Source: Mycetocola spongiae (GTDB lineage: Bacteria; Actinomycetota; Actinomycetes; Actinomycetales; Microbacteriaceae). From it: DNA of 64,000 nucleotides. The translations under genes were made by a program, and so were the position numbers. The DNA lies in NCBI RefSeq assembly GCF_020424085.1, contig NZ_CP080203.1:1984001-2048000 (forward strand). Direction: 5' to 3'. This document shows positions 50,305 through 61,439 of the stretch, piece after piece; the first letter of the stretch is position 1, and each line of letters begins with the position of its first letter. The notes beneath the pieces were generated by a model. It made no database searches. It was not told the origin of the DNA and saw only the letters and a program-made list of their open reading frames with translations.

Positions 50305-51384
50305 ATGACGATCCCCAACCCCGCCGCCACGGCCGCGCGAGAATGGTCCCGCGCGGCTGTGGAAAAGATCCGCGCCGAGGAGGCCGGGAACGGGCCCACT
50401 CCGCTGCATAGGCTGGCGCTCCCCGAGCACTGGGGCATCGATCTTTATCTCAAGGACGAGACCGTGCATGCCACGGGCAGCCTGAAACATCGCCTCGCGC
50501 GCTCCCTGTTTCTGTCGGCGCTGTGCAGCGGGCAGCTCAAGGAGGGCGGCACCGTGGTTGAGGCCTCCAGCGGATCCACGGCGGTCAGCGAGGCATATTT
50601 TGCGCGGCTGATCGGGGTGTCCTTTATCGCCGTATTGCCTCGGGGGACAAGCGCGGAAAAGATTGCGCGCATCGAGGAGGCCGGCGGTTCCTGCCGCTTC
50701 AGCGATCACCCCGAGCTGCTGTGCGCCGAGGCATCCGCCCTCGCCGCGGAGCTGGGGGGCCATTTTATGGACCAGTTCACCCACGCCGAGCGGGTAACCG
50801 ATTGGCGGGCGAGTACCGGGCTGGCCGGGGAGATCCTGGCCGACCTCTCCGACGAACGCTATCCGGAGCCGCTCTGGGCGGTCATGGGGGCCGGAACCGG
50901 GGGAACCTCGGCCACGCTAGGGCGGCATTTCCGCTACCGCGGGCTGGGCACACGGGTATGCGTTGTGGACCCGGAGGGAAGCGCGTTTTATCGAGCCTGG
51001 ACCGAGGGTGATCCGGAGGCCACCGGGGTGGGTTCGCGGATCGAGGGGATCGGGCGGCCGCGCGTGGAGGCCTCGTTTATCCCGGGCGTGATTGACCGGA
51101 TGGAGAGGGTCCCGGACGGGGCGAGTATCGCGGCGATGCGCCGGCTCGGGGGTCTCCTGGGTACCGATCCGGGGGGATCAAGCGGAACCAATCTCTGGGG
51201 TGCGCTGCACATCGTGGCCGAGATGCGGGGGCGGGGAGAGCGCGGAAGCGTGGTGACGGTGTTGTGTGATGGCGGCGAGCGCTATCGCGATACCTATTAC
51301 GACGAGGCGTGGCTTGCCCGGAGCGGGATCGATCCGGGCAGTTTTGATGCCGAACTCGGCGCGCTGCTGGGTATCGCCGGTTAG
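50305..51384 (+). CDS. cds1: PLP-dependent L-cysteine desulfhydrase, Cds1-like
   Basis: Cysteine synthase-fold enzyme of 359 residues. The PLP lysine is in TGSLKHRLARSLF, the substrate loop is EASSGSTAVSEAYFA and the phosphate-cup is GAGTGGTSATLGRH. These features, and the HFMDQFTHAERVTDWR segment, match mycobacterial Cds1, which degrades cysteine to H2S, pyruvate and ammonia. TAGTGT ends seven bases before the ATG at 50305. Monocistronic. Confidence 0.86.
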   Translation: MTIPNPAATAAREWSRAAVEKIRAEEAGNGPTPLHRLALPEHWGIDLYLKDETVHATGSLKHRLARSLFLSALCSGQLKEGGTVVEASSGSTAVSEAYFARLIGVSFIAVLPRGTSAEKIARIEEAGGSCRFSDHPELLCAEASALAAELGGHFMDQFTHAERVTDWRASTGLAGEILADLSDERYPEPLWAVMGAGTGGTSATLGRHFRYRGLGTRVCVVDPEGSAFYRAWTEGDPEATGVGSRIEGIGRPRVEASFIPGVIDRMERVPDGASIAAMRRLGGLLGTDPGGSSGTNLWGALHIVAEMRGRGERGSVVTVLCDGGERYRDTYYDEAWLARSGIDPGSFDAELGALLGIAG

Positions 51385-51446
51385 GAGGCCGGGGCCGCGG
51401 TAGTGGCGGCGTGGGGAGGTTTCCACAGGCGAAATCGGTGGGGGTT

Positions 51447-51455
51447 TTATCCACA
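51447..51455 (+). promoter_or_regulatory. Single perfect DnaA-box sequence
   Basis: TTATCCACA in the gap between the cysteine desulfhydrase and PutA genes; a degenerate TTTCCACAG lies 27 bases upstream. One exact 9-mer does not make an origin; it may titrate DnaA or be chance. Confidence 0.35.
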
Positions 51456-51574
51456 GATCATCGGGGAATGCCCCGGTGGGGGCGGAGCCGGAGTGAACTG
51501 GGGTCATGATAAAAACCCAATTTGCTCCCGGCACCACCGCCACGCTAGCTGCTGCTGCCTTGTTGCCCTCGGCC

Positions 51575-54500
51575 CTAGATCACGCCCTCGCTCCACGGGT
51601 CGGGCGCCCCAAACCGGTGTGCGGTAATGGAAATAACCTGCTCTCGCAGATAGGCCAACAGCTCCACCCGCCCGGCGGGGGTCACGGCCCCGTCATAAAT
51701 GGCAAGCGTGGTATCGCCGCCCACGGCCGCGGCCAGCCGCGCGTGCAGGGCGGCGCGGTCGGGGCCCACGAGTCGCACGCGCGATACCCGGGCCACCGGT
51801 GCGGCGGATGCCGCCGGGCGGCGCCCCTCGGGCTCCGCCTCGGCAAAGCGGTCAATCCACTCGGCATCGGTTTCCAGCCAAATGGGTACGGCCAGTTCCC
51901 CAAGTACCGCACGCACGGCGGCGGGCAAACCGGTGGCAAGGCTCACGCTAAAGGCAGATTTTGCGCGCAATGCGGCAATGATCACCCGCAACACCTCGTC
52001 GAGCTCGGCGAACTCCCCCGCGCGGATGGCCACCGGCACGGGCACATAACGCAGCAGGTTTCGTTCCACCCCGAGTTCCGCGGCATCCACGGTCTCACCA
52101 AAATTAGTGCCCCAGGCGATCGCATCGGAAAGGGCCGCGCGCCGCAGCTGGTCAAAACGCTGATAGCTCAGGGCGGGCTGTGCCGCCTCGATGAGCTTGC
52201 GAATGCGCGGGTCCAGCCCGCGCAGGTGCAGGGTCGAGCTCGAGGCCCCGGTATCGGCCTCCCAGCTCCCCAGGCCCACCAAATAATTGGGCCCGCCGGG
52301 CTTTGTTCCGGTGCCCACGGCGGAGCTCTTCCAGCCGCCGAAGGGCTGGCGCTGCACGATCGCCCCAGTGATGGCGCGGTTCACATACAGGTTCCCCGCC
52401 TGGACAAGCTCAAGCCAGTCCGCGAGGTCCCCGGCCTCGCGCGTGTGCAGCCCCGAGGCGAGCCCCGAATCGGCCATATTCACATAGCGCACGGCCTCCT
52501 TCAGCGATCCCGCCTGCATCAGCCCCAGCACCGGCCCCGAATACTCGGTGCGATGAAAATCCGAGCCGGGCTGCACGCCCTCGCGAATCCCGGGGCTCCA
52601 CAGCCGGCCCGCATCATCGAGGCGGCGGGGCTGCAACAGCCAGCTCTCATTGCCCGGAAGCACGGTCAGCGCCTCCAGGAGGGGGCCCGCGGCGGGCTCG
52701 ATCAGCGGCCCCACCCGGGTTCCGGGATGCGTGGCCTCCCCCACGGCAAGCGTGAGCGTGGCGTCCACGAGCTGGCGGCGGAACCTCTCGCTGCGGGCGG
52801 CCGAGCCCACCACGATCACCAGGCTCGCGGCCGAACGCTTCTGGCCCGCGAGGCCAAACGCACTCTCCACCACATCCGCCGCCGCCTGGTCAATATCGGC
52901 ACTCGGCATCACAATAATGGCGTTTTTCCCGCCGGTCTGGGCCAGCAGCGAGAGCTCGGGTTTCCACGAGCGGAACAGCTCGGCCGTGTCCAGCTCACCG
53001 GTCAGCAGCACGTGGTCCACGCGCGGGTCGGTGATCAGGGCCCGGTCGAGAGTGTCCTCGCCCTCCCCCGTATCAACCAGGCGCAGGAGCTCGCGCGGCA
53101 CACCCGCCTCCCACAGGGCCTCAGCCAGCACGGCCGCGCTGCGGCGGGCCTGCGGGGCCGGCTTCAGAATCACTCCGGCGCCCGCGGCGAGCGCGGCGAG
53201 CACCCCGCCCGCGGGCACCGCCACGGGGAAGCTCCACGGCGAGGCCACCACGATCAGCCCGGGGGCGCGATAGCGGGCGCCGCGCACGCTATCAAGTTCT
53301 CGGCTGATCGCCGAATAATAATGCGCATAGTCGATGGCCTCGCTGATTTCCGGGTCCGATTCGGCCACCGTTTTACCGGTCTCGCTCACCATAACCTCCA
53401 GGAGGCGGTCGCGATTGGCCGCGAGCGAGAATCCCGCGCGTCGCAGCAGGGCCGAGCGCTCGGCCGCGGGGTTGAGCCCCCACTCGCGCCCGGCGCGCTG
53501 CGTCTCGGCCAGTATCTTCTGAAGCGTCTCTGCCGAGTCCACGCGGGCGTCGGCGGCCGTCTGGTTTCCCAGCTCGCTTTCCTCGGCCCGGGCCAGCACC
53601 CGGCGGGCCCAGGCGCGGTTGGCGGCGAGCGTGGGGTCGGTATCGGGGGCATTACTAAACCCCGGGGCGCCGTGGGTGGTGGCCGCGGATTCCACGATGG
53701 TTGTGGAATCAAAAATCCGCACCGAGTCAAACAGCCCCGCGGAATAATTTCGGCGCTCAAGCCCCAGCACCTGCTCGGTCATGCCCACCTCGTCCTCGTC
53801 CGCCGCCGGCCGGGTAAATGCCTCGGGTGCCTCGGGCGCATCGGGCACGGGCGCATACGGCTCCGCCAGGCTCCACTCGCTCTCGCGGTTTTGTGTGCGG
53901 CGCGGCTCGGGCAGGAATCTGCGTTCCGTTTTCAACTGCCGCACCGAAGCCGCAAATCTCTCGCGCTCCCGCTCAAACAGGATCGGGTCCGTTCCCACCT
54001 CAAAAATGGCGGAGAGGAAGTTTTCCTCGAGGGCCCCCTCCTCCAGCCGGCGCACCAGATAGGACACCGCGGAATCAAATTCCCCGGGGTGCACCACGGG
54101 CGTATACAGCCGGATGGCGCCCACCTCCTGGCGCACCACCTCCGCCTGGGCGGGAGCCATCCCCAGCATCATCTCGAATTCCACGGCGGTGGTGAGCCGG
54201 CGTCTCTGCGCCAGGCGCCAGGCAAACGCAATATCAAACAGGTTATGTCCGGCCACCCCGAGGGTCACGGCCCGGGTGCGCTCGGCCGTGAGGGCCCAGA
54301 TAAGCACCCGCTTATAGTTGGCGTCGGTGTCCTGCTTATTCAGATAGGGCGCGCTCGGCCAGCCGTGCAGGGTTGCGTCCACCCGTTCCAGCGGCAGGTT
54401 CGCCCCCTTCACCAGGCGCACCCGGATCGGCGCCCCACCCGCGGCCACGCGCGCGGCCGCCCACTCCTGAAGCCGCCCCATCGCCTCCATCGCATCGGGC

Positions 54501-55288
54501 AGATAGGCCTGCAGCGCGATCCCTGCGCTGAGCCCGCGCAGGGCGGGGTCGTCCAGCACCCGGGTGAAAACCGCAATGGTGAGGTCGAGGTCTCGGTATT
54601 CCTCCATATCGAGGTTTATAAACTTTGGCCCACCCGGTGCGGCAGCCGCGAGGCGATACAGCGGCAGCAGCCGCTCAACGATGAGGTCCACGGTCTCGTC
54701 AAACGCCCACAGCGAGATCTGGGCGGCGATGGCCGAAACCCGAAGCGATACATGGTCCACGTCCGGGCGTTCCAGCAGCACCCGCGTCCCCTCAAGCCTC
54801 AGCGCCGCCTCATGGTCCCCGAGCACGGGCTCACCCAGCAGGTTCAGGTTCAGCCGCGTCCCGTTTGCACGCAGTGCCCCGAGAGATTCGTCCAGCCTAT
54901 GCGGGGTGGCGTCCAAGACCAGGTGCCCCACCATCGTCCGCAGCACCCGACGGGCCACGGGAATCACCGCGGCGGGCACCACGGGGCCCAGTACACCCCC
55001 GGTGCGGATGGCCGCCCGCAGCGTTGGGGGCAAAAACTCGGGGGCGATATGCGCGATGCGCGCCAGGTTATTTCCGGCCACATAGGCGCTCTCCGGGCGC
55101 ATCACCCCGTCCACAAAACCGCGCGAAAACTCCAGCCCGTGGGGGTCCTTCAGGATACCGGCGAGTCGTTCGGCGGCGGGGTCCACGGGCATCTCAACAC
55201 TTCGCCCCACCCAGGTCAGGGCGAGCTCGGCGGCGTCCGCGGCAAGGCGGTCATAATCGATATCGTCGGAGGTATTGCTATCGGCCAT
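51575..55288 (-). CDS. putA: PutA proline dehydrogenase with a catalytically degenerate P5C dehydrogenase half
   Basis: Protein of 1,237 residues. The proline dehydrogenase barrel (about 90-480) looks intact: [25 protein letters not shown] and the double Arg of VRRLEEGA. The aldehyde dehydrogenase half (about 600-1060) has replaced catalytic residues: Ser686 in SPWSFP for the oxyanion Asn, Gln784 in AQTGGK for the general base Glu, and Arg818 in AGQKRSA for the nucleophile Cys. Gln784 and Arg818 are 34 apart, as Glu883 and Cys917 in E. coli PutA. A C-terminal ALDH-like domain follows. There is no DNA-binding domain at the N-terminus. TACTGT ends six bases before the ATG. It should oxidise proline to P5C but probably cannot finish the conversion to glutamate. 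Confidence 0.9.
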   Translation of the reverse strand: MADSNTSDDIDYDRLAADAAELALTWVGRSVEMPVDPAAERLAGILKDPHGLEFSRGFVDGVMRPESAYVAGNNLARIAHIAPEFLPPTLRAAIRTGGVLGPVVPAAVIPVARRVLRTMVGHLVLDATPHRLDESLGALRANGTRLNLNLLGEPVLGDHEAALRLEGTRVLLERPDVDHVSLRVSAIAAQISLWAFDETVDLIVERLLPLYRLAAAAPGGPKFINLDMEEYRDLDLTIAVFTRVLDDPALRGLSAGIALQAYLPDAMEAMGRLQEWAAARVAAGGAPIRVRLVKGANLPLERVDATLHGWPSAPYLNKQDTDANYKRVLIWALTAERTRAVTLGVAGHNLFDIAFAWRLAQRRRLTTAVEFEMMLGMAPAQAEVVRQEVGAIRLYTPVVHPGEFDSAVSYLVRRLEEGALEENFLSAIFEVGTDPILFERERERFAASVRQLKTERRFLPEPRRTQNRESEWSLAEPYAPVPDAPEAPEAFTRPAADEDEVGMTEQVLGLERRNYSAGLFDSVRIFDSTTIVESAATTHGAPGFSNAPDTDPTLAANRAWARRVLARAEESELGNQTAADARVDSAETLQKILAETQRAGREWGLNPAAERSALLRRAGFSLAANRDRLLEVMVSETGKTVAESDPEISEAIDYAHYYSAISRELDSVRGARYRAPGLIVVASPWSFPVAVPAGGVLAALAAGAGVILKPAPQARRSAAVLAEALWEAGVPRELLRLVDTGEGEDTLDRALITDPRVDHVLLTGELDTAELFRSWKPELSLLAQTGGKNAIIVMPSADIDQAAADVVESAFGLAGQKRSAASLVIVVGSAARSERFRRQLVDATLTLAVGEATHPGTRVGPLIEPAAGPLLEALTVLPGNESWLLQPRRLDDAGRLWSPGIREGVQPGSDFHRTEYSGPVLGLMQAGSLKEAVRYVNMADSGLASGLHTREAGDLADWLELVQAGNLYVNRAITGAIVQRQPFGGWKSSAVGTGTKPGGPNYLVGLGSWEADTGASSSTLHLRGLDPRIRKLIEAAQPALSYQRFDQLRRAALSDAIAWGTNFGETVDAAELGVERNLLRYVPVPVAIRAGEFAELDEVLRVIIAALRAKSAFSVSLATGLPAAVRAVLGELAVPIWLETDAEWIDRFAEAEPEGRRPAASAAPVARVSRVRLVGPDRAALHARLAAAVGGDTTLAIYDGAVTPAGRVELLAYLREQVISITAHRFGAPDPWSEGVI

Positions 55289-55492
55289 GCTCTGACAGTA
55301 AGCCCTCCCCCTCGCGGAACCGATCGCGACGTGCCCAGGGGCCCGAACTCTCGGCGTGAACGGGATGTTCCCCGGTCCTATTCATCGCGGGGGCGCCCCG
55401 GGTGCGGGCAACCCGCGGCCCCGCTATGGGCGGGCTGCACGCGCCTGGCCCCTCCCCGAATCTGCGCCGGATCCGCGCGCGGGGCCCGCACA

Positions 55493-56053
55493 TTAGTCCC
55501 ACTCGCTGGGCGCGGGCGCCTTGGTGGGAGGCAGGGCCACCGCCGCTCCCCAGGGCTCGATCCACTCTTCCATCGGCAGCCGGGGATCGGGGATGCCCAC
55601 GGCCTCCATCAGCTCCGATATGGGCACCGTCCCGCCGCTCTTGCGCAGGAACCGCGCCTTCATAATGGCGCGGGTATAAATTTCCCCGTTCACAACCATG
55701 CGGTGCTCGATATAACCGGCCTTTTCGTCCATGCCGATCACGCGGGTTTCCACCGTGAAGCGCTGCCACAGCCGCAGCGACTTCCGGTACGTCACGCTCT
55801 GGCTCGAGACCACCGGGTACCACCCGCGCTCCTGGAACTGATCCCACATCCCGTTGCGCACCATGAGGTCAAAACGTCCCAGGTCAAAAATCGACAGGTA
55901 AACGCCGTTATTCATGTGCCACAGCACGTCCAGGTCGGTGGGAAGCGTGCGCAACGTGAGATAGCCCACGTCAAAAAAGCCCACGGTATCGCCGCGCTTG
56001 GCCCTCCGCCGGGCGCGCGCCATCACCATCATGGTGCGAAAGATCATGTGCAT
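55493..56053 (-). CDS. Hotdog-fold acyl-CoA thioesterase
   Basis: Protein of 186 residues of the acyl-CoA thioesterase/THEM6-like group: [21 protein letters not shown] is the catalytic helix start with Asp, followed by [20 protein letters not shown] and a C-terminal region without further domains. Hydrolyses acyl-CoA or a related thioester. Last gene of a three-gene operon with an SDR and an enoyl-CoA hydratase (12-base spacing). The first ten residues include several Met codons, so the exact start is uncertain. Confidence 0.83.
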   Translation of the reverse strand: MHMIFRTMMVMARARRRAKRGDTVGFFDVGYLTLRTLPTDLDVLWHMNNGVYLSIFDLGRFDLMVRNGMWDQFQERGWYPVVSSQSVTYRKSLRLWQRFTVETRVIGMDEKAGYIEHRMVVNGEIYTRAIMKARFLRKSGGTVPISELMEAVGIPDPRLPMEEWIEPWGAAVALPPTKAPAPSEWD

Positions 56054-56065
56054 GGTGTGGGGTTC

Positions 56066-56893
56066 CTAGAGAAAAATATCGGGGAAGAGCTCGGACTCGT
56101 CCACGCCGGGCGAATACTTCGACAGATCCGTGATTCCGTGCTCGGCCAGCACATCCTCCACGATCAACGACCGTCCGTTCAGTTCACGCGAGGGCGTTGT
56201 CAAGACCAGATAGGCGGCATCCGCATAAATCTCGGGGGTACGGCTGCGCCGCATCAGCTCCTCACCCCCGAGGATATTCGCCACCGCCGCCGTGCGGATC
56301 GTGGTCTTGGGCCACAGCGTATTGGCCGCCACCCCGCGCTCCCCAAATTCCGCGGCCATACCCAGGGTGGCCAGCGACATTCCAAATTTGGCCAGGGTAT
56401 AGCCGGTGTGCGCACCCAGCCAGCGCGGGTCGAGGCTCACGGGCGGCGACAGCGAGAGGATATGCGGGTTTTTGGCCTTCAGCAGCTCGGGCAGTGCCGC
56501 GCGAGACAGCATAAACGTGCCCCGCATATTCACATCCTGCATCAGGTCAAACCGCTTGGGCTCCAGTTCGAGCGTGCCCGACAGGTTAATAACGCTTGCG
56601 TTATTCAACACAATATCCACGCCGCCAAAGGCGCCCACGGCCTCCAGTACGGCCCGCAGCACATCATCGTCATTGCGGACATCCCCCACCACGGCGAGCG
56701 CCTGGCCACCGGCCGCGCGAATCTCCTCGGCGGCCGTGTGGATGGTTCCCTGCAACGCCGGATGGGGTTTATCGGTCTTGGACAGCATCACAATATTCGC
56801 GCCATCGGCGGCCGCGCGCAGCGCGATGGCCAGCCCGATACCGCGGCTTCCACCCGACATCAGAATCGTTTTTCCCTGCAGTGTGGTTGTCAT
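56066..56893 (-). CDS. SDR oxidoreductase, HSDL2-like
   Basis: NAD(P)-dependent SDR of 275 residues. GGSRGIG loop, then [21 protein letters not shown], an insertion typical of HSDL2-type proteins in lipid metabolism, NNAS motif, catalytic Tyr in TGYTLAK. Adjacent to an enoyl-CoA hydratase with no gap, so 3-hydroxyacyl chemistry is likely. Substrate not established. Confidence 0.86.
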   Translation of the reverse strand: MTTTLQGKTILMSGGSRGIGLAIALRAAADGANIVMLSKTDKPHPALQGTIHTAAEEIRAAGGQALAVVGDVRNDDDVLRAVLEAVGAFGGVDIVLNNASVINLSGTLELEPKRFDLMQDVNMRGTFMLSRAALPELLKAKNPHILSLSPPVSLDPRWLGAHTGYTLAKFGMSLATLGMAAEFGERGVAANTLWPKTTIRTAAVANILGGEELMRRSRTPEIYADAAYLVLTTPSRELNGRSLIVEDVLAEHGITDLSKYSPGVDESELFPDIFL

Positions 56894-57688
56894 CTACTTC
56901 TCTCCCTTATTCGAGCGGGCGGCAAACGCGGCAATTCGAGTGCGGGCGGCCTCGCTGGCCACGGCCGCGGCGATCGTGCGCGCCTCATCGTCCAGCCCCT
57001 CGGCATACGGTCGCGCAATTCCGGCGCGCAGCAGGCGCTTGGCCTGACCAAAGGCGGCGGTGGCACCGTTCATCCAGTGTGCGGCCACGGCCTCAGCGCG
57101 CGAGGCCAGTTCCTCGGGCGCAACCACCTCATTCACCAGCCCCCAGGCCAGTGCGGTATCGGCATCCAAGACCCGATCGGTGAGGGTGAGTTCCAGCGCA
57201 CGCCGCATTCCCACGGCCTCGGGGAGCAGCGTGCTCACGCCGCAGTCCGGGGTCAGCCCGATATCGGCGTATTTAGAAACAAATACGGCACGGCTCGCGG
57301 CCACCACATAATCACCCACGAGCATGAAACCCAGCCCTCCGCCGGCCACGGCCCCCTGCACGGCGGTCACGATGGGCACGGAAATGGAGGCAAAAATTCG
57401 ATGCCCCTCGTGGATCACGTCGGCCAATTCGCCCACCGCGGCGGCCGCCCCCTCGCCCAGCCGCGCAAACGAGAGCACATCGCCGCCCGCGCAGAAGGCC
57501 GGCCCGTTCGAGTCAAAAATCACCGCACCCACATCGTCCCGATCACGCAGATCGCGGGCGATCTCCAGCCAGAGCAGCGCGGAATCGCGGTCGATCGCCC
57601 CCAGGCTCTGCGGACGGTTCAGGGTGATCCGGGCCAGGCCGGCGTCAACCCGATACAAAATATTATTCCGTGGATCATCGAGCGTCAT
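56894..57688 (-). CDS. Enoyl-CoA hydratase/isomerase family protein
   Basis: Crotonase-fold protein of 264 residues. The oxyanion loops are [11 protein letters not shown] and [28 protein letters not shown] supplies an acidic residue. The resemblance is to general enoyl-CoA hydratases or 3-hydroxyisobutyryl-CoA hydrolases, and the Asp-Cys-Gly at the second active position is less common. Start at 57688 is chosen because GGAGA lies six bases before it; the ATG at 57700 has no such site. First gene of the operon with the SDR and thioesterase. Confidence 0.86.
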   Translation of the reverse strand: MTLDDPRNNILYRVDAGLARITLNRPQSLGAIDRDSALLWLEIARDLRDRDDVGAVIFDSNGPAFCAGGDVLSFARLGEGAAAAVGELADVIHEGHRIFASISVPIVTAVQGAVAGGGLGFMLVGDYVVAASRAVFVSKYADIGLTPDCGVSTLLPEAVGMRRALELTLTDRVLDADTALAWGLVNEVVAPEELASRAEAVAAHWMNGATAAFGQAKRLLRAGIARPYAEGLDDEARTIAAAVASEAARTRIAAFAARSNKGEK

Positions 57689-57880
57689 CGCTATCTCCAT
57701 TCGTCTCGGTTGAGCCTAGGCGACGCCGCGGGTGGCCGTGCCCAACCTTGTGCGGAAGCGGCCACGGGCCCCCGAAACCACGCCCACCCAGTTGTGGCCA
57801 CCCTACAATCCTTCTCGCAATCCCCGGGTGACTTCTCCAAGCGGCGGCCTCCCGGTATTCCCGCGGCTAAACTTGACCGT

Positions 57881-58783
57881 ATGGCCATTTCGAAGATCCT
57901 GCTCTATTACGTCTTCACCCCGCTGGCGGACCCCGAAGCGATTCGCCTGTGGCAGCGCGACCTGGCCGAGTCCCTCGGGCTGCGCGGACGGATCCTGCTC
58001 TCGGCCGATGGCATGAACGGCACGGTTGGCGGGGAACTCTCCGCGGTGAAACGCTATCTGCGCAAGACCCGCGAATACCCGGCGTTCAAAAACATGGACA
58101 TCAAATGGTCCGAGGGGAGCGGGCTCGATGAGTCCGGCTCCAGCCTGGATTTCCCCAAGCTCAGCGTGAAGGTACGCGATGAGATCGTGTCCTTCGGCGC
58201 CCCCGGCGAACTGGTCGTGGACAAAAACGGCGTGGTCGGTGGCGGAGTGCACCTGGCGCCCGAGGAGCTCCACGAACTCGTCGCCTCACGCAAAGACGTC
58301 GTATTTTTTGACGGCCGAAACGCGTTTGAGGCCGAGATCGGCAGATTCAAAAATGCCGTGATCCCCGATGTTTCCACCACTCGAGACTTTGTCGCCGAGC
58401 TCGACTCCGGGCGCTATGACCACCTCAAGGGCTCCCCCATCGTCACGTATTGCACCGGCGGAATTCGCTGCGAGGTACTCTCCGGCCTCATGAAAAACCG
58501 CGGCTTTGACGAGGTCTACCAGCTCGACGGCGGAATCGTGCGCTATGCCGAGAAATTCGGAGACACGGGGCTCTGGGAGGGCTCCCTCTACGTCTTCGAC
58601 CGTCGCGGATCCCTCGATTTTGGTCCCGATACCCCGCGGATCGGTCACTGCGTGACCTGCGATTCCCTCACCAACCTCATGCAAAACTGTGCCGAGCCCT
58701 CCTGCCGATCACAGCTTGTGGTGTGCGCCGAGCATTCCGCGGCGGAGCCGCTCTGCCCCGCGCACGTTGCCGTGACGGCATGA
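57881..58783 (+). CDS. trhO: tRNA uridine-34 hydroxylase TrhO (rhodanese-like, UPF0176)
   Basis: Oxygen-dependent enzyme that forms 5-hydroxyuridine at tRNA position 34. The 300-residue sequence has an N-terminal ferredoxin-like domain, a central rhodanese domain with catalytic Cys191 in YCTGGIRCE, and a C-terminal cysteine cluster (GHCVTCDS...NCAEPSC...CAEH...LCPAH) likely binding zinc. TAAACT ends seven bases before the ATG. The stop overlaps the start of ldh (ATGA), so the two are coupled. Confidence 0.92.
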   Translation: MAISKILLYYVFTPLADPEAIRLWQRDLAESLGLRGRILLSADGMNGTVGGELSAVKRYLRKTREYPAFKNMDIKWSEGSGLDESGSSLDFPKLSVKVRDEIVSFGAPGELVVDKNGVVGGGVHLAPEELHELVASRKDVVFFDGRNAFEAEIGRFKNAVIPDVSTTRDFVAELDSGRYDHLKGSPIVTYCTGGIRCEVLSGLMKNRGFDEVYQLDGGIVRYAEKFGDTGLWEGSLYVFDRRGSLDFGPDTPRIGHCVTCDSLTNLMQNCAEPSCRSQLVVCAEHSAAEPLCPAHVAVTA

Positions 58784-59730
58784 TCGAAAACTCCAAGCTG
58801 GCCATCATCGGTGCCGGCAGCGTGGGTAGCTCGCTTGCCTATGCGGCGCTGATTCGCGGCTCAGCCCGGGAGATTGCCCTCTACGATGTGGACGCGGCGC
58901 GGGCCGAGGCCGAGGTGCTTGACCTCTCCCACGGGTCCCCGTTCACCGGGGCCACGGTGGTCAGCGGCGGCGGCGATATCTCGGTGGTGGCCGATGCAAA
59001 CGTGGTGGTCATCACGGCGGGGGCAAAACAGCTCCCGGGCCAGACCCGGCTTGATCTGGCCGGGGTGAACGCGCGCATCCTGGAATCGCTCCTCCCCACC
59101 CTCGTGGAACTCGCGCCCCGCGCCGTTTTCATCCTGGTCACCAACCCCTGCGATGTTCTCACCGTGAAGGCCGAAACCCTGGTGGATCTGCCCCCGGGAC
59201 GCATCTTCTCCTCCGGCACGGTTCTTGATTCGGCGCGCCTGCGCTGGCTCGTGGCCAGCGCCGCGGGGGTGGCACCGGCCAGTGTGCATGCCGCCATCAT
59301 CGGCGAGCACGGCGATACCGAGTTTCCGCTGTGGTCCCAGGCAAAGATCGGCCCCACCCCGCTCGCGGAATGGGCGGGCGCCGATGGGCTCCCCCTTTTC
59401 ACCGAGGAGGTACGTTCGCGGCTGCACCACGAGGTGGTGAACTCGGCCTATACGGTGATCGAGGGCAAGGGGGCCACCAATTATGCGATTGGGCTCTCGG
59501 CCGCCCGCATCGTGGAGGCAATCCTGCGCGATGAAAAGGCGGTGCTACCCGTGAGCTCGCTGCTGCGAGGCTATCGTGGCCTCGACGGTGTTGCGCTCAG
59601 CGTGCCCTCGGTTGTCGGGTCGCGCGGGGTTGAGCGCCTGCTGGAGGTTCCCATGGACACACGCGAGCTTGCGCAATTCCATGCCTCGGCCGCGGCGCTG
59701 CGCGCCAGCGCCACCGCACTCGGTTTTTAG
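58780..59730 (+). CDS. ldh: NAD-dependent L-lactate dehydrogenase
   Basis: Interconverts pyruvate and L-lactate. The 316-residue protein has the [12 protein letters not shown] dinucleotide loop, YDVD for NAD, the substrate loop [11 protein letters not shown] (Gln at the specificity position indicates lactate, not malate), TNPCDVLT and the active-site GEHGDTEFP. Translationally coupled to trhO. With lldD it gives the organism separate NAD- and quinone-linked lactate enzymes. Confidence 0.92.
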   Translation: MIENSKLAIIGAGSVGSSLAYAALIRGSAREIALYDVDAARAEAEVLDLSHGSPFTGATVVSGGGDISVVADANVVVITAGAKQLPGQTRLDLAGVNARILESLLPTLVELAPRAVFILVTNPCDVLTVKAETLVDLPPGRIFSSGTVLDSARLRWLVASAAGVAPASVHAAIIGEHGDTEFPLWSQAKIGPTPLAEWAGADGLPLFTEEVRSRLHHEVVNSAYTVIEGKGATNYAIGLSAARIVEAILRDEKAVLPVSSLLRGYRGLDGVALSVPSVVGSRGVERLLEVPMDTRELAQFHASAAALRASATALGF

Positions 59731-59783
59731 TCGTTTGCCCTGCCGCCCTGGGTTTCCCCGGTGGTGCTGGATAGGCTGGGATC

Positions 59784-60773
59784 ATGACTGAGACAGAGAT
59801 GTTTAACGCCTGGTGGGTGGGCGAGGATGACACCCATATCCGGCCCACGTCCACCGCGGAGCTGGGCGAGGGCGACACCCTGGTCCGCGTGGAGTTTTCC
59901 GGCATCAACTATAAGGACGGCCTGGCGCTGAGCCGGCGTCCCGGCGTGCTGCGCACGCTTCCCCTGATCCCGGGGATCGACCTGGTCGGAATGGTGCGCT
60001 CCTCCACCCAGGAGCGCTGGAGCGTGGGCGAGCGCGTGCTTATCAACGGTGCCGGGCTCGGCGAGACCCATAACGGAGGGCTGGCGCAGTTTGCCCGGGT
60101 AAACGGCGATGATCTGGTTCGTGTGCCCGAGACGCTGAGCAATTTTCGCGCCGCCGCGATCGGTACCGCCGGGTTCACCGCGATGCTCTCGGTGCTTGCG
60201 CTGGAGGATCGTGGCATCACCGCCTCCTCCGGACCGGTCCTGGTTACGGGGGCGAGCGGCGGCGTGGGCAGCATCGCCGTGGCGCTCCTCGCCGGCCTCG
60301 GCTATGAAGTGGTGGCCTCCACCGGTCGCATCGCCGAGCAGGGAAATTTCCTGCGGCATCTGGGGGCCTCCGCGCTCCTGGATCGCGCCGAATTATCCGA
60401 GCCCGGCAAGCCCCTCCAGAAGCAGAGCTATGCGGCGGTGGTGGACTCGGTTGGCAGCCATACACTGGTGAACGCTCTTGCCCGCCTTGATTATGGTGGC
60501 GTCGCCACCAGCTGTGGCCTCGCCCAGGGAATCGATCTGCCGGGTACCGTGATGCCCTTTATTTTGCGTGGCGTGAGCCTGACCGGAATCAACTCGGTAT
60601 ACGCCCCGAGCGCCCTGCGGGAGCGGGCCTGGCAGCGTCTCGCCCGCGACCTGGACATCGGGCTTCTCGACTCGCTGACGAGTTCCATCGCGCTGGATGA
60701 GGCGGGCACGGCGGCCGAACAGATTCTCGCCGGGAAACTCCGCGGCCGAACGGTCGTGGATGTCGACGCCTAA
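59784..60773 (+). CDS. MDR-family reductase, YhdH/AcuI-like (acryloyl-CoA reductase type)
   Basis: Zinc-independent medium-chain reductase of 329 residues: SGINYKDGLALSRRPG, PGIDLVG, NGAGLGETHNGGLAQFARV, VTGASGGVGSIAVALLAGLGYEV and the C-terminal GRTVVDVD are hallmarks of the YhdH/AcuI group, which reduces acrylyl-CoA with NADPH. TAGGCT ends six bases before the ATG. The downstream GNAT gene overlaps its end. Confidence 0.89.
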   Translation: MTETEMFNAWWVGEDDTHIRPTSTAELGEGDTLVRVEFSGINYKDGLALSRRPGVLRTLPLIPGIDLVGMVRSSTQERWSVGERVLINGAGLGETHNGGLAQFARVNGDDLVRVPETLSNFRAAAIGTAGFTAMLSVLALEDRGITASSGPVLVTGASGGVGSIAVALLAGLGYEVVASTGRIAEQGNFLRHLGASALLDRAELSEPGKPLQKQSYAAVVDSVGSHTLVNALARLDYGGVATSCGLAQGIDLPGTVMPFILRGVSLTGINSVYAPSALRERAWQRLARDLDIGLLDSLTSSIALDEAGTAAEQILAGKLRGRTVVDVDA

Positions 60774-61368
60774 ACCCGCCAACAGCGATCTCTGGGCCCA
60801 CCGGGAGATCGCACCCGATATCGTGCTGCGGCCGATCGCCGGGGGTGATGGGCCCGCCCTCGCGGCGGCCCATCGCAAAAATCGGGCCCATCTTGCACCC
60901 TGGGATCCGCTGCGCAGCGAGTCCTTTTTTCGCGACGATGCCCAGTCGGTGGAGGCGCTTAACCTGCACGCTGCCTGCCGGGATGGGCAAATGCTTCCGC
61001 TGGTGCTCTGTGCCGGGGACCGCATCATCGGCCGCGCGACGCTTTCGGGAATTTCCGGCGGACCGTTTTGCAGCGCCAATCTGGGCTATTGGGTGGATGC
61101 GGAATTCACGGGGCGCGGGCTTGCCCGTGCGGCGATCGCGCGCACCGCGGAGATTGCGCGCAACAGCCTGGGGTTGCATCGCCTCCAGGCCGCCGCACTG
61201 CCGCATAACGCGGCCTCGCGCGCGGTGCTCCGGGCCTCGGGGTTTCACGAGATTGGGCTCGCCCCGGCCTATCTGCAAATCGCCGGTACCTGGCAGGATC
61301 ACGTGCTCTCCCAGCTGATCCTGCACGATAGCGAGTGGCCGGCCGCCGCGAAACCCATCCCCGGTTAG
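60760..61368 (+). CDS. GNAT acetyltransferase, RimJ/RimL-like
   Basis: Protein of 202 residues of the acetyltransferase_3 type: IVLRPIAGGDGPAL strand, NLGYWVDAEFTGRGLARAAI with the acetyl-CoA pyrophosphate-binding loop, and PHNAASRAVLRASGFHEIG. Relatives acetylate N-termini of ribosomal proteins or antibiotics; the target is unknown. The ATG at 60760 lies inside the last codons of the previous gene (14-base overlap), a sign of coupling. Confidence 0.85.
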   Translation: MSTPKPANSDLWAHREIAPDIVLRPIAGGDGPALAAAHRKNRAHLAPWDPLRSESFFRDDAQSVEALNLHAACRDGQMLPLVLCAGDRIIGRATLSGISGGPFCSANLGYWVDAEFTGRGLARAAIARTAEIARNSLGLHRLQAAALPHNAASRAVLRASGFHEIGLAPAYLQIAGTWQDHVLSQLILHDSEWPAAAKPIPG

Positions 61369-61439
61369 GCAGGCGCCGGTGCGGTCGCCACTCCGGCCCC
61401 GGGCTCGCCCGGCCCCGCACGGCAGGCGCTCCACGCTAA

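Noticed and set aside
51447-51455. Replication origin
   Set aside because: One exact DnaA box without dnaA, dnaN or an AT-rich unwinding region; the neighbourhood is metabolic.
51506-58783. A 2,425-codon open frame on the plus strand
   Set aside because: It is antisense to putA, the thioesterase, SDR and enoyl-CoA hydratase. Only its last 300 codons (TrhO from 57881) resemble a protein. High-GC codon bias opens the opposite frame.
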